Assembly (NCBI GenBank): GCA_023078685.1
Contig: JALGAS010000001.1
Location: 8,060,001-8,124,000, forward strand
Direction: 5' to 3'
Length of the DNA stretch: 64,000 nt
Origin: Neopestalotiopsis rosae
Taxonomy: Eukaryota > Ascomycota > Sordariomycetes > Amphisphaeriales > Sporocadaceae
In this document: piece by piece, positions 24,201 through 36,182 of the stretch
How positions within the stretch are numbered: position 1 is the stretch's first letter
How the letters are laid out: each line of letters begins with the position of its first letter
Program-made: the position numbers and the translations under genes
The notes under the pieces: generated by a model
Told to the model about the DNA's origin: nothing
Seen by the model: only the letters and a program-made list of their open reading frames with translations
The model's database searches: none

Positions 24201-26502
24201 GCGACTTCTGAACCCTTTTTTGACTCCTTATTTTCGGTATCCTCGGCAGTTTCAGGGGCTTTGACAGCAGACTCGTCTACTGGTGGAGCGGCATCAGGAG
24301 CTTCAGTAGGCTTGGAAGCGGGCGCAGGTTCTTCTGTTGTCTCAGAAGCATCAACGGATTCCGGGGTGTTATTTTCTTCTCCAGGCCTAGTCATTGTTTC
24401 CTCTGCAGATACCGCGGAGAATGAGGCAGATTCATCTTGTACTGGCTGCAATTCCTCTGCGACAGCCTCCTCTGCGACAGGTTCCTCCGCGACAGCCTCT
24501 ACAACAGGTGCTTCCGTGACTGGTTCCCCCATTATGGCTTCGGGTACAGGCTCAGTCTCGACAGTTTCTTCGGGGGTTTCTGAGGCTGTCTCTTCAACGG
24601 ATGATTTGACGACTTGAGAATTTGCGACTGAAACTTCGTCTACTGGTAGCACATCCTCAACGGCAGATCCACTAGTAGATTGAGAATTGCCCTCAGCGGA
24701 CGGCTCGACAATAGGCTGAACAATGGAGTCGATAACAGAGTCGGCAGTTTCAGTGGTCTCAACAGGCTCCGCCTGTCCAGAAGTCGATTCTTCGATTTCT
24801 TCAACAGTTGGCTGGGAAACAGTTTCCTGAGTGGTAGGCTTAGAGGGCTCAGCGGAAAGCTCGACAGAGCTTTCAATAGCCACGTCTTCTGCAGTAGTAG
24901 GGGCTGCACTGACTTCCTCAACGACAGGTTCAGCGGCAAATCCGATAGCATCCTCCTCTGACACCTTCTCAACAGCAGCAACTTTCTCTTTCTCTTCAAC
25001 AACAGGTTCCGAAGTAGTTTTCTCTACATGCTCGGCGATGGTGGATTCGGGAACAGGCTCAGACACATCCTCGCTGATAGTTTCCTTCACAGACTCGACA
25101 GCGGTGGGTTCCGCAGCGGGTTCGCTGATAGTTTCGACATCAGCTTCATCTACTGACCCCCCCTCAGCAGACTCAGCATATGGCTCGGCGGTAGTCTTGG
25201 CTACAAGCTCCTCTGCCGGCATTGCGATATCTGGGTCCACAGAAGTTTGGATCGCAGATTCCCCAACAGGCTCGGAAACGGAGTCCGCGGTAGAGGCCGC
25301 AGGCTCAACAGCAGGCTCAGCAGGAATCTCAGCAGGAACCTCAGCAGGAACCTCAGCAGGAACCTCAGCAGCAGGCTCAGCAGCAGGCTCAGCGATACTT
25401 TCGGTGGCAGGTGCCTCGGTAGCAGGTGGCTCTATTGACTCAATGACAGCCGGCTCAGTAGTGGGTTCGACGGCAGGTTCCTCTACTGGCTCAGAAGCGG
25501 TGGGCTCGACAATAGCTCCAGCTGCACATTCCTCGAAGGCTTCTGGAGCAACAGATTTGACGGCGGTATCCTCGATTGATTCAGTGACGACGTCGGTGGC
25601 AATCTCAGGCACAGACTCAATAATGGTTGCGGAAATAGGTTCGGGAACAGGTTTAACGGGAACCTCTTCTACCGTTTCAACAGTGACAGAGTCAGCCGCA
25701 GGCTCCTGGGCTGACAATTCGTCCACGGACTTAGTGTCAGTAGAGGCCGGCTCCTCTACTGGCTCCGCTACAGGTTCCTCTGGCTGAGCAACAACTTCAG
25801 GAGGAGCGTTGGCAGCCTCTGTGGTTGGCTCCTCGGCTGCTAGTTCCTTTGCCGATTCAGCAGCTGGCTCTGCAGCATGCTCCGGGATCTCAGCGACATC
25901 TTCTGTTGATTTCTCAGCCCGGCCCCTCTTTCGAGTCGGCATCTCTGGCAGAGTGATTTGAAGGTGTTCATCGATCAACTGGTTGATCTCCTGAAAATGG
26001 CTAACATTAGTATTATGTCAAATTGTCTTTCTCCCACACTTCATTTGGGAAAGTTCACCTTTCTTTGGTCTTCGAGAGCAGATAGCTTTGACTTCGCGCC
26101 ATCAATCAGAGTTCTGGCCGCCTCTTCAATCTCATCCATCTTCTTGTCCGTGTCTTCGTCGATCAGCTTGATGTCTCCATCGAGCTTCTCTTGCCGGGCG
26201 AGGTCCTCGGCATTAACTCTGTTTTGGAGGGTTTCATCCTCCTCCTTGCGACGAGCATCACGCTCCTCGTCCTCTATCCTCCTCTTCTCCTTGGTCTGGT
26301 CAAGCTCTATTTGGCGCTTGGCCGTTGCTTCTTCCTGCTCCTTGTCAAAAATGGTACGGAGCCCGACCAAAAGTGAGTCCCGCTGTTGCTCAAGTTCCTC
26401 CAACTGGGCAGTGTGACTCTCTGTCGACAGACCACTAACGGTGTCTTTGATGGAGGATAGGTTCTCGTGCATGCGCTGCACAAATGTAGAGATATCGAAC
26501 AT
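21251..26502 (-). CDS. giant repeat protein: N-terminal coiled coil, then a Glu/Pro/Ala/Val-rich region
   Basis: Three exons (26502-26059, 25990-22750, 22689-21251) join in frame to 1707 residues. Residues 1-175 form a charged heptad-rich coiled coil beginning MFDISTFVQRMHENLSSIKD, with a short basic patch TRKRGR at its end. From about residue 165 to 1200 the chain consists almost entirely of irregular short repeats around E-x-P-A/V (EPAAEP, VEEPVAEP). These are strongly acidic and certainly disordered. The last about 480 residues are Ser/Pro-rich with conserved-looking islands (GRRPLPPIPLDDRVREF, DDDEFDPFKYDA). The N-terminal coiled coil recurs, from memory, in uncharacterised Sordariomycete proteins. 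No enzyme domain is visible; a scaffold or tether is one inference. Confidence 0.83.
25311..25393 (-). repeat. in-frame 12-bp coding minisatellite
   Basis: Several near-perfect tandem copies of cagcaggaacct on the plus strand, flanked by cagcaggct variants. On the minus strand they encode repeated VPAE/EPAA units of the giant protein. The period is a multiple of three, so copy-number change keeps frame. Confidence 0.88.
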
Positions 26503-27359
26503 CTTGAATATATAAAAGAAGCGCTACAGACGCTGAGGGGTATCTTGTAAAGGGATGAAACGAATCGTATATGACTGTGGCGCAAGCGGCAAAAGAGAGA
26601 TCAATTTGAGTATAGGGACACTTGTCGTCTTGGTGGAAAATGAATGTAAGAAAAAGTCGTCAGGTTTGGCAAACAATTGCACGCTGGAGAAGATCAGACG
26701 GAGGGGAAGATTCAAGTTAGGTAGTGAAACATGAGAGCTATTTGTAGCTACCAGCAAAGAGACGGTGATCATGCAAATCGTCGTCTGCTGGGGTCTTAGC
26801 TTCAGCGTTGACAATAGCTTTGCTCATCGTTTATGCGCCCCAGACAGAAATACCTAGCGCTCACCCGAGTATAGCATGTGTAGCTAGGTGTAGTACTTGG
26901 GCCTCGCCAACATTCAATACATGGTCCCCAATGCCCTTCGACCTCACTCGAAGTCCGCTGTGGACCAAGGATGGGCTTTCCGCCCGATGATGCCTTAACC
27001 AATGCCATCCCCGGGATTCCTGAGCCGGACGTTGCAGCCGGACACCAGTGAGGCTGGATGTCGTGAGATGGCGTTGGGGATGGACCATCGATTGGCCCGT
27101 GGTCGCATCGCCTACGATCTTCTCGGCAGATCCGGGGTGGGTTATTTACTACCTTCGCCTCGTACTTGGAAGAGAAGGCCCTTGATCGCCAGTGGTTTGA
27201 CAATCAATGGGCAGAATGCATTAGGATCCAAAGTTTTAGGGTGGCCCTGATTGCTTCTGGACATTTCTAAATCGGTGCCTACCGTCAAAGCTTCGAGACT
27301 TCGGTAAATCAAGGGACGTTTTGGTGGGGGCGCGACAGACTCGCGAGGCTTCTCTGGCG

Positions 27360-27392
<33 letters not shown>

Positions 27393-28397
27393 CGACAAGG
27401 TGATAATCCCCATCGTTGTCGACGACATATCGAGCTGTCGAAAACCAAACACGAAATATAAGTGGACGGAAGATGTCTTCCTTCTTCTAGTTTTGTCAAT
27501 GTTAAATGATACTTAGTAATGGTTCTTGGTCCTAGTACGATGAAGAGAAGGCGGACAATGACACGCTACAGTCGCGAGGGCGCTAAAAATGCTGCCCTGG
27601 TGAGCTGCTAAAGCCCAAGCAACTTCGCGCATGCTTCGTGACTGGTTGTCAGCCTGGGTGCGACGATACTCTCATTTGTTGTCTTATTATCTTAAAATCA
27701 TTCGCGTGCCGACACGTTCTTGATGAAACCAGATGCGGTGCACGACGACAGCTAGCAGTTGTAGTTGTGGCGGTGATAATCATCCATTTCTTTCAAAAAT
27801 ATTGAGGCGTCAGTTGGGAGAATAGGATTGAGTTCTGGCTCAGTTGCGCTGTGACGGGGGCCCCAGTGTGGTCCACTAGGGATGCCTTTCGCATAAAAGC
27901 CGCTTGCACTAGGTCGCGCTAGCCGTGGGTCCTCCCGCTTCACTGGGCCCAACAAGGTCGATTCGATACACTGAACTTTGAGACTTTCAGCCCTCCAAAC
28001 AGATCGGCATCATTCGCTCCGGTGTGTCGACCCAAGGAGCTCCGGGAACCCAACTTCAAGGATCTCTCCCCGTTGAGTCCATGTTGCCAGCATTTCATAT
28101 TTCCGGCTGCCCGGGTTGACTACGTCTCGGAATTGTGCATTAATGTCACAACTTGCTCAAACAGGACAGCCCCGTCCTAGGAGGAAGTAATTCAATTCAC
28201 TCTGTTGCAAGATGCGCCCATCCGTGGAATCTTGTAGTGCGACGATATTCACACTCCCATATGTCCAGACATCGGAATATGGAATCTCGGACTACAGGTT
28301 ACCACCATTAGTGTCAGAAATCAGAATGCCCAAGATGCAGGTGTGTGATTGATGGCATTATCTGCTTCTTCTATCCATAACACTGTGTTCTGTCGAT
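26503..28397. other. long intergenic region with poly-T tract
   Basis: About 1.9 kb between two minus-strand genes. Open frames here lack domains; one of about 85 codons is only the poly-Lys reading of the T tract. No transposase or reverse-transcriptase fragment was recognised. Confidence 0.5.
27360..27388. repeat. 29-nt poly-T homopolymer
   Basis: An uninterrupted run of about 29 T (poly-A on the minus strand). It could be a slippage tract or the tail of a retroposed sequence. A short inverted repeat (acaacga / tcgttgt) lies just downstream. Confidence 0.85.
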
Positions 28398-30799
28398 TTA
28401 CAAGCTCTTGACATGCTTATCTATCTTGTTGAATTGATACGGCCACGTAACCTTGTACAAAAAGGGTCGGAGATCGTGACGGTGATCATCAGGCGAGTAG
28501 CCAGACAAGTGGAGCGAAGGTGTCATGACGGTCGACTTGTGACGGTTCATGGCGTAGAAGCGGAAGAACTTCTTGGTCAGGTCCGCCGTCTCGACTGCTG
28601 GGAGGTGTTTCCACTCGCCCAGCAGCCGGACGTAGCAGCTCCAAGGACCCAGCTTCTCAATCTTGCGCAGCTTGCCAAACGCGCTGAGCTGATCATAGGT
28701 TAGGCCCATTTCCACCTCGTCTTCTTGAACACCAGCGGATAAAGGCAGCAGCTCGGCCGTGGGTACAGCGTCGAGGAAGTCGTAGAGAATAGGCATCTCC
28801 CACTTGGTAGCTGCCCACCGGAGGAAAGCCTTGGCGTCCGTCTTGGAGACGGAGCCGAGAGGCGCAATGTCTGCCGATGAGCAGTCGTACTTGGTGAGGT
28901 ACCCACGCACTATGCAATCTTGATTAGTACACCATTCTCCTCGACCAAGGGACAAGACATGGGGAGAACTTACATAGCTCATCAACATTGCCAGAAGAGA
29001 GCACGAGCAAAGAGCCGCCTGCACGGGGCAGTTTACGAGCAGTAGTGGAGATCTGAGCAAGGTAGTATGAGCAGACCATGCGGTTGCGCGCCTGAATGTT
29101 CTGCTTTGCAAGGTTTTCGGCGGCCGATCCGCCCTCGACTTGGAACTTGGGAGTAAAGTTGAGAGCTTGCTGGCCTATCTCCTCCATAGCTCCGACGGTT
29201 GCGTCCATGTTGATATCCGAGTGAAATGCACCGACCTCTTGTGCGAGTTTCTGAGCTCGCGACTTGGTGTCGTTCGACGAGTGTTGTGTTCCCATGAAGC
29301 ATGTGTGCATGAGCTTACTGACAATTTCTTGTGGTGTCTTGGGTAGAAACTCTGGCTCTCCGGTGAGGCGACGAAGGTCGTTCAACGTGGTCGTCTCGCC
29401 AGCCTTGATTGATTGCAAGACGAGACGCGCCATACCATATACGAAAACGGTGACTGTGCAACTATCGAGACCACCAGAGAGGGCAAGAAAGTACCCAGGC
29501 GAGTTGGTGCGGCAAAGATACTGCCACAAGAACACAGACTGAGCCAGGTACATCTCCTCCATGGGATCAAGAATTTTGAGCTCAATCTCTTTAGAAAGTT
29601 GCAGATCTGATCGGTAAACCTCCTCAGCGGGCCGAGAGAGGCGAAGGTCGCATTCGATGCGTGGAAAATCGGGCTGAGCTGCACCTTGAACATTGCGCGA
29701 AATACTGGACCGGTAAGAGCGGACTTCTTCAATATCAATGGTAGCTGTAATGACATCGACGGGCTTGAGGGTGAATTGAGGGCTCTGCTCCATGACCTTG
29801 CCGTTGACAAGAATCATGGAACTGGCATCGTACAGGATGCGAGCATCACCGTCAACTCCACTGGCATTAGCATAGACGTAGAGACCGCCCAGCTTACGTG
29901 TTGAGTTGGAAATGAGATCCAGCCTCGTCTTGAGTTTCCTCAATTCCACGTGTGAGGCACTAGAGTTGAGAACAATCTCTACGCCGTTAAGACCCATGAA
30001 GGTCGATGGATTTAGGGGAACAAAGAGCTCTTCACAAGTCTCGCAGCCGATGGCCGTGTCGACAGTCGAAAGCACAGCATCACCGATGGGGACCGTCTTT
30101 TGCCCCGTCACGTCGCTGATGATTTTCTCCAAGTAGTACTGCTCCGTGGTCCTGGGTTTGACCCACTGCAGGAAAAATCAGCGTCCGCGAAAGACATTAC
30201 GCATCAATGCGGAGAAGAAACATACTGCAGAAAAGTGTCGCATTTCGCGATAGAGACCATCATTGGCTAGGCTCTGCTTTGGGCGAATGAAAAAGATCTG
30301 CTTATACGTGCACAGCACTCGGCAATTGTATCTGACGTTTCTGTGACGAACGCCCAAGCCAAGATCGATGAGCATATCCTTACAAACAGGATCTGATATG
30401 ATCTCGGCCAGGACCTCCCAACTGTGTAGAAAGGTATCCCCCTTTTCCCAGAAGATGACATTATTACAAGAGTTCTTGGACCATGAAGATGCGATGAAAC
30501 GACGAATTTACTATGTCAGAGTCAGTTTCCCGCACCTGTTAGGAGAGGTTGCAGTACACTCACCCTCTAAGTGATGATCAAGGCAGCCATAGCCAGGAAT
30601 CTCGAGTTCGGCTGGTGATAGAGAGTCATTAACAGAGCCCAAGAAGCAATCGTTGGGATCAGAGAATCTCACGGCCAGTCCGCAGGAGTGCGCCCTTGTC
30701 CTTGGCGATGTGGATGGACTCGAGGATGCGATCTCGGTTCCCCTCAAAGTCCAAAGGCACGCTGGGCAATGAAGCCGCTGCCACTGTCACAAACGACAT
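28398..30799 (-). CDS. QNS1: glutamine-dependent NAD+ synthetase
   Basis: Converts deamido-NAD+ to NAD+ using glutamine and ATP. The N-terminal nitrilase-type glutaminase domain has PELEIPGYGCLDHHLEG, NVRYNCR and IGCETCEELF. The C-terminal ATP-pyrophosphatase domain has the SGGLDSC P-loop and LRGYLTKYDCSSAD. Exons: 30799-30673, 30611-30564, 30441-30226, 30165-28974, 28909-28398. The expected 697-residue protein needs exon 3 to be 215 nt. The only acceptor (AAAAG before a run of G) leaves 216 nt, one base too many, at the GGGGG run 30438-30442. All other junctions close in frame, so this is either a homopolymer sequencing error, an unusual splice, or a real frameshift. The gene is normally essential, which favours error. 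Confidence 0.88.
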
Positions 30800-31655
30800 G
30801 ATGCAAGACTTTTGAGGCAACGAGGTAGTAGATGGGGTCGGCGGAAGGCAGGAATGTTGCAGGGCGACAAGAAGGTGAGAGGTGAATGTACCTCACAGTA
30901 TGTCTGTGAATCGGTCCGCGTTTGAAGTTCCGTGACTCTGAAGCGCCAGAGAGATTATTGCGGGTCGTCAAGCCCGTAGTTTCTGCCAACAACAGTGTCA
31001 CACTGTGCCCAAAGCACTAAGCTTCCTACGGCGGACCAACCGCTAGAGCAAGTGATCGGTGATGAAGGGAATGAGAGCTCAGCTTAGCCAAGTAATTTCG
31101 GGTGCATGGTAAAAGTCGATACAGGATCTGAGAAATCCGAAAGTTGACTCGAACGATTGTCCTAATTTGCCACGTATCGATCGGCCGCTGTGCACATAAC
31201 CTGAAAGATTTGAATACAATGGCCGGACATACATCGGCATTCACCTTGAGCGACTACCTCTAGTACAGCGGCGGTACAGTGCGGACGCAGCGCTGCGGGG
31301 TACAAGGGCTCAGACGGCTGTCAAGGTCACTGTAGCCTTCAAACTTTCATTCATTTTAAAGAACAATCAATCGCCCCGAAGGAGATGTTGAAGAAATAGA
31401 AAAATGGAATAAAATGGAATTGAAATCCCTCAAATATCATATCACACTAATCTAAGCGCGATGAACTGCAATCGAATCTTCAAGATCATTGGTTTTGACG
31501 GCAGTCTTGCTCATCCTCCGCTCATTCAGGTCTTGGTCACACCCTTTCGATAGGTCACTGACTCCATTCGCATCCGGTTTCTTGCATACGCCCGAACGGT
31601 TTGAAAATCATCTCGCCCCCGGAAGCAATGAATTACCTTGCACTTTGAGAGCAGG
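30800..31655. other. intergenic region
   Basis: 856 bp upstream of the NAD+ synthetase gene and downstream of the next minus-strand gene; nothing recognised. Confidence 0.5.
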
Positions 31656-33530
31656 TTAAATGCTATCGGGGAGTCCGATTGTCAGCATCACCAGCATTAG
31701 GGCCAGATCGAATCGGTTGCCACCGATAACCTCACTGAACATTTCTTGGTCGGGTGTATAGCGACCTGCCGCAGCCTCCGCAACCAGGGGATGCGATACT
31801 CCATTTGGGAATGTGTCCCAGTATAGGCTTGTAATTGCTTGCTTGATTGGTTCATCTAGCAATGATGGCAGCCTTGCTCCGTGATGTATGAGACGGTAAG
31901 CGACCAGCCACTGACGATTCAGTAGTGCCAGACTCAAAGGTGTCATGGGTTTGCTGCCACCTTCTTCAAAATTAAGCTCTTTTGTCTCATTCAGGGTCTC
32001 TGGGCTGACCAAAGACAGGTGCGCGTCAATCTGTGCCGCGATGCATCTGGCACTGCGCCGCCCCGGCGGAATTGGAAACCCCGGTTGATCCCCCAATTCT
32101 TCTTTCACCTCACCCTCAGGATATAAGGTCTTCCGAAAGCTTGCGCATTCGTGCTCAGGAAAAAGAACATGGTTCAGAGACTGCCAGCGCGTAATCTCTT
32201 TCATCACCATATCGATCGAAATCTTGCAACCGTTTTCCAGCAGATATTTCACAAGCTCTTCTAGAGGTCGGTACCACTTGTTCTTGTGAGTTGACTGGTA
32301 CAAGGGCATGAAACTATCGAGTACTTGGGACAGCAGGAATTCGCATCCTTTCTGTAGTTTGTAACTGTCATCTGATCCTTTAGGAACCTCGTCGCTACAA
32401 AGAAGGGCAGTGAATTGGGGGTGGAATCCTTTTATGAAAGCAACGCCTGCCAACCAGTCTAGCTTGGACCTGACGACCCCGGCGTTGTAGATGCTGCAGC
32501 AGTCGATAACAAACCGTCTCATTTGATCAAAGTCATTCAGGCTCTGAAGAACTTGTTGTCCGAGCACGTAGAGTGCCTTTTGTGGGCAACCCTGTTGAAG
32601 CAGGTATGCAACGGGGTACGTTGTGTTGTTCCCAAGGAAGTCAGAATCAACGAGTGTTCGCTCTTGGATATCAACACCCGCCTTCGCGAGGAGCTCAACT
32701 GTTCGGATATTCTTCTTCTGGTTTGTTTTCATTTCCTTCCTTACTTGTGCCCAAAGAAAAGCGCGATCCGAATATGCCGGCACTGGACGAATCGGCTCCT
32801 GCTTTTTTACACCTTCAAGTAAGATCTCGAGAATCTCTGAATCGTTTACTATGATGACATCCTTCAAATTTTCAAGACAAACATAGTGGCCTGCGTCAAT
32901 AAGAATACGCACGATTGCGGGTGAGCGATGCCACCCGTTGATGGCTATCCGAAGGGGCTGGCTCTTTGATATTGCATAAGTGCCCTGATCGTCGATAGTA
33001 GAAGCGTGAAAGTCATCCTGCCTAGGCCGAGGGATTCTATCGATGAGAGTCTGAACGGCTGTTATGTTTCCTCGAAGGACGGCAAATTCAAGTGGCAGCT
33101 CACCAATACTCATCTCACTCGCTTCGAATCCTAGCTGCATAGGCATGCTCTGATCATAACCACTCTGATCATAATCAGTGATGAAAATGTCCATGATCCG
33201 CTCAAGCACATCTTTGTTGGTTGTGTTCTTAATTGCTGAATAGAGGGTCGGTTCGGGTAGGAGACCAGTACTAAAATAATAGCGCAGACGACGATTCTTT
33301 TGAAGAAAAGCCCACCAAATTCGTGCCGATCTAACATGAACGAAGTCTTTACCTAGCAGCGCCTGGATCTTTTTGCAGCTACTGACTAAGGATATAACAT
33401 TCCTATGGCATTCGATTGGCGGGAAATAGTTTTTCTCTTGGGGGTCAAGGTGATCGATGATCTCTAGAAAAAGCTCCCTTGGAAGTTGCAGAAGTGGTGC
33501 AGCAAAGCCTGTGGTATCGAATTGATCCAT
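31656..33530 (-). CDS. F-box-like/ankyrin-repeat protein
   Basis: Single-exon, 624 residues, ATG at 33530. Residues 12-60 carry an F-box-like segment (LLQLPRELFLEIIDHLD, then NVISLVSSCKKIQALL). Divergent ankyrin repeats follow, recognisable as LPLEFAVLRGNITAVQTLID, QPLRIAINGWHRSPAIVRIL and a C-terminal TPLSLALLNRQWLVAYRLI..GA. Such proteins are numerous and rapidly evolving in filamentous ascomycetes. A ubiquitin-ligase adaptor role is the usual inference, but no target is suggested. It borders a gene-poor AT-rich region, in keeping with an accessory gene. Confidence 0.82.
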   Translation of the reverse strand: MDQFDTTGFAAPLLQLPRELFLEIIDHLDPQEKNYFPPIECHRNVISLVSSCKKIQALLGKDFVHVRSARIWWAFLQKNRRLRYYFSTGLLPEPTLYSAIKNTTNKDVLERIMDIFITDYDQSGYDQSMPMQLGFEASEMSIGELPLEFAVLRGNITAVQTLIDRIPRPRQDDFHASTIDDQGTYAISKSQPLRIAINGWHRSPAIVRILIDAGHYVCLENLKDVIIVNDSEILEILLEGVKKQEPIRPVPAYSDRAFLWAQVRKEMKTNQKKNIRTVELLAKAGVDIQERTLVDSDFLGNNTTYPVAYLLQQGCPQKALYVLGQQVLQSLNDFDQMRRFVIDCCSIYNAGVVRSKLDWLAGVAFIKGFHPQFTALLCSDEVPKGSDDSYKLQKGCEFLLSQVLDSFMPLYQSTHKNKWYRPLEELVKYLLENGCKISIDMVMKEITRWQSLNHVLFPEHECASFRKTLYPEGEVKEELGDQPGFPIPPGRRSARCIAAQIDAHLSLVSPETLNETKELNFEEGGSKPMTPLSLALLNRQWLVAYRLIHHGARLPSLLDEPIKQAITSLYWDTFPNGVSHPLVAEAAAGRYTPDQEMFSEVIGGNRFDLALMLVMLTIGLPDSI

Positions 33531-34280
33531 CTTGACAATGTTTATGAGAATGATGATGCACCTGATGGTTCTGATGATCTATATGGTGGTTTCCTGTAGG
33601 TCTGAATTATATTGAAAGCCCAAAACTTACTGGTTCCAACCAACTTTTATGTACTTTTTCCACTCCATTGGTAGTAAAACAAAGCTCTTGTTTTTGACAA
33701 AGGCATTCTCACGATCAAGCTTGGGCTCATTGTTGATCCGCTTTCCGAAGGTGTCAGGGTATACTGGTAGAGATTCATGGTGTTAAAGAACACTTCATTG
33801 TACATATAGTTTACTTCTAGCCATTCTCTTTGTAGCTACAACATGGTTTTTATCCAAACCCATACAGGTGTGTATACCGTTACAGAAGGCTTGAATGTCA
33901 TAAGACGAGCTTTCAAATAAAAGAACTAAAGAATTTCATTGTCATTTAATTTTTCAACTAAGTCAAGCCATCGGTCTGGACTTTTGCAAGCCGCACTTGG
34001 TCCGCAAAGATTCTAATACATGCTTTATTATCAAGATGAATTAATATGGCCTGACTACACAATACTGGAGTAATGGGTTCCTTGGCGTGGTTATCTTGCA
34101 AAGGTTTATTCAAGGTACCGCGCTTTCATTGTGCGCATCGAAAAGTTCTCTACGAGCAACAGCTCGCTTTATTACACGACTCTCTTTTATGCCACAGAAA
34201 GCGGTGGGCAGCACACTAATAAGCACCCATAGCTAGCAGTATTTCACCCAGACCGTGGTATCTATAGACATCACGGTACA

Positions 34281-34294
34281 TATATATATATATA
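34281..34294. repeat. short TA dinucleotide tract
   Basis: Seven consecutive TA units within the AT-rich gene-poor region. Confidence 0.8.
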
Positions 34295-36173
34295 GTTAGT
34301 CAGTCATACAAAAGCCCACAGGTAGATCCTTTTCCATTATAGAAACACTGTTGATGGCTAGATGAGACTACTTCACATTATGCACACTAATGTGGAAGTC
34401 GGCTTCAAATTGACGAGTCACCAGTTTCCTGAACTTATATGTACTTCAACAACTAAGTTTAATACAACATGGATACGATTCGTCGTGCACAGTTGATCTC
34501 AGGGGCGACATCAGATACGATCCCATACGGAGCAGGTCTAATCTGATCAAAGGTTTACGTTTACAAGGCGAATTACCAGTGGATCATGTCGTCATGGCTC
34601 AAAATTATAAGAAGCCACATCGTTCATTTTCCCGTGTGTCACGTAACGCATGTATGGAAATAGATCATTTTCCTATTTCAATATCTCTTTGCGGCGACTT
34701 GCCACGATCCGCCAGAAAGGTTCGAACGAAAGGCAACTTAGGCTGATTATGCGGCTGCTGATACTTGGATTGCCATTGAAGATGCTTTGTCAACTGTGCA
34801 CTTGCCTGGCAGCCCTACATTTGACGTAATCAGAAACAAAGATCAAGATACATCACTCCCAGATAGAATATAATCCATCAGCCTTCGAAGAGTTTCGATT
34901 AGTACTGCCTCTATAACAAATGGAGATCGATACCAAGTTGCAAACAAACAATTCTTGTTCACAACTGCTTAATCGTTACGATATTGACTTCAGTAATCAC
35001 GTTTAAGGTGTCATGTTGGGCCTGAGAAGATCTTTCACATTACTATGATCTCCTTACTGCTCTCACAGCGGGCCGTCAAGATGGAATTAAAAGTGACAAA
35101 GGTCCTATGACTACGACCCACAAAGATAACCGCTTTCACAAGATGAAACTGATCATCATGGATCAAGTAATGTTCTTTCTGAAGCTGTCGTGACGTAATC
35201 TTACTCGACGAAAACAAATTTTCGGAGGCATGTAATAATATTCTACGACCACTAAGATATGTATTGAATCACCACGGGATTCGTGTAAGCAGATCAGATT
35301 TGTTTGACTCAAGTCGTGATTCTACAACATAATTGAATCCTAGGTCACATATCTCTGGCCCGCTTACAAAGGATCCTCTCAGGAAGAAGCAAATGAGAGC
35401 AAGGTCATGGGTGGATAAGACTCAATGTCAAAGTCATGCCGGATTTCGGCACGTTTGTGGGACCTTGAAATCTGACTCAAGGCGGTCCACTTATAGACTT
35501 GCGGCAAGGCATTCAAGCGAATGTATATGTAAACATTTGGGAAAGATCCCTCGTCATGGCACTGTTACAGCGATTAAGGGCAAACTGGAAGGTCTAGAGA
35601 GACAACGTGGACGTGGTGTTTGCCAACCTTGGAAAGCCCTGCGTGTCTCAGCCCACCTGCTGGAAAGATTGCAATTGTGCTGTATCCTGAGGATACTTTC
35701 ATGGACGCAGTACATCGTAAAATGGCCCATTAGCATAGGACTACATCAGTCGAAATCCAAATGAAGAAGGACAATACTTGACAGTGTGGAAGTGGTGGTG
35801 CGGCGAATCTACCCCCTTTGGTACTAAACGCTGATGCAACGCAACCAAATCTTCGACGCAGCTCAAATACAGGTGTCTCTCTATGCGTTCGGGAGAATAA
35901 TAACGTTTGTAAGTGGCAGGTTTGGGTTGCATACCTATACATCGTCACTGATGGCAAGAGTAGGCTTCGTTAAGCGGGTCAATGGCTGTGTTACGGGCTC
36001 AGTCGTACTTTATGCCGACGCGTCTCTTCAATTTAGTCTTTTGCCACCAATAGCAATATCGACAAGGTCAATATAGATGTCTCATTCGTTCAGACTAGAC
36101 CCAACAGGAAGCACGGCAACACCATTTATACATCCGGAGAGACTCACCCACGCCGACCCCTTCCTCTGTGTGT

Positions 36174-36182
36174 TATATAAAA
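36174..36182 (+). promoter_or_regulatory. TATA box of peroxygenase gene
   Basis: TATATAAAA about 95 bp upstream of the ATG at 36275, with pyrimidine-rich sequence between them. Position and sequence fit a core promoter. Confidence 0.6.

Noticed and set aside
23484..25787. Long plus-strand Ser/Thr/Gly/Ala-rich frames (up to 318 codons) resembling cell-wall proteins.
   Set aside because: They are the antisense reading of the Glu/Pro/Ala repeat exon; composition is forced by codon bias and they lack a signal peptide and introns.
27236..27499. 87-codon minus-strand frame with poly-Lys.
   Set aside because: Created by the poly-T tract; no start context or homologous pattern.
28398..30799. Calling the NAD+ synthetase a pseudogene.
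   Set aside because: Only a one-base conflict at a homopolymer; all motifs and other junctions are intact and the enzyme is normally essential.
35333..35764. 143-codon plus-strand frame in the AT-rich gap.
   Set aside because: No recognisable domain, no splice partners, and it lies in stop-rich sequence.
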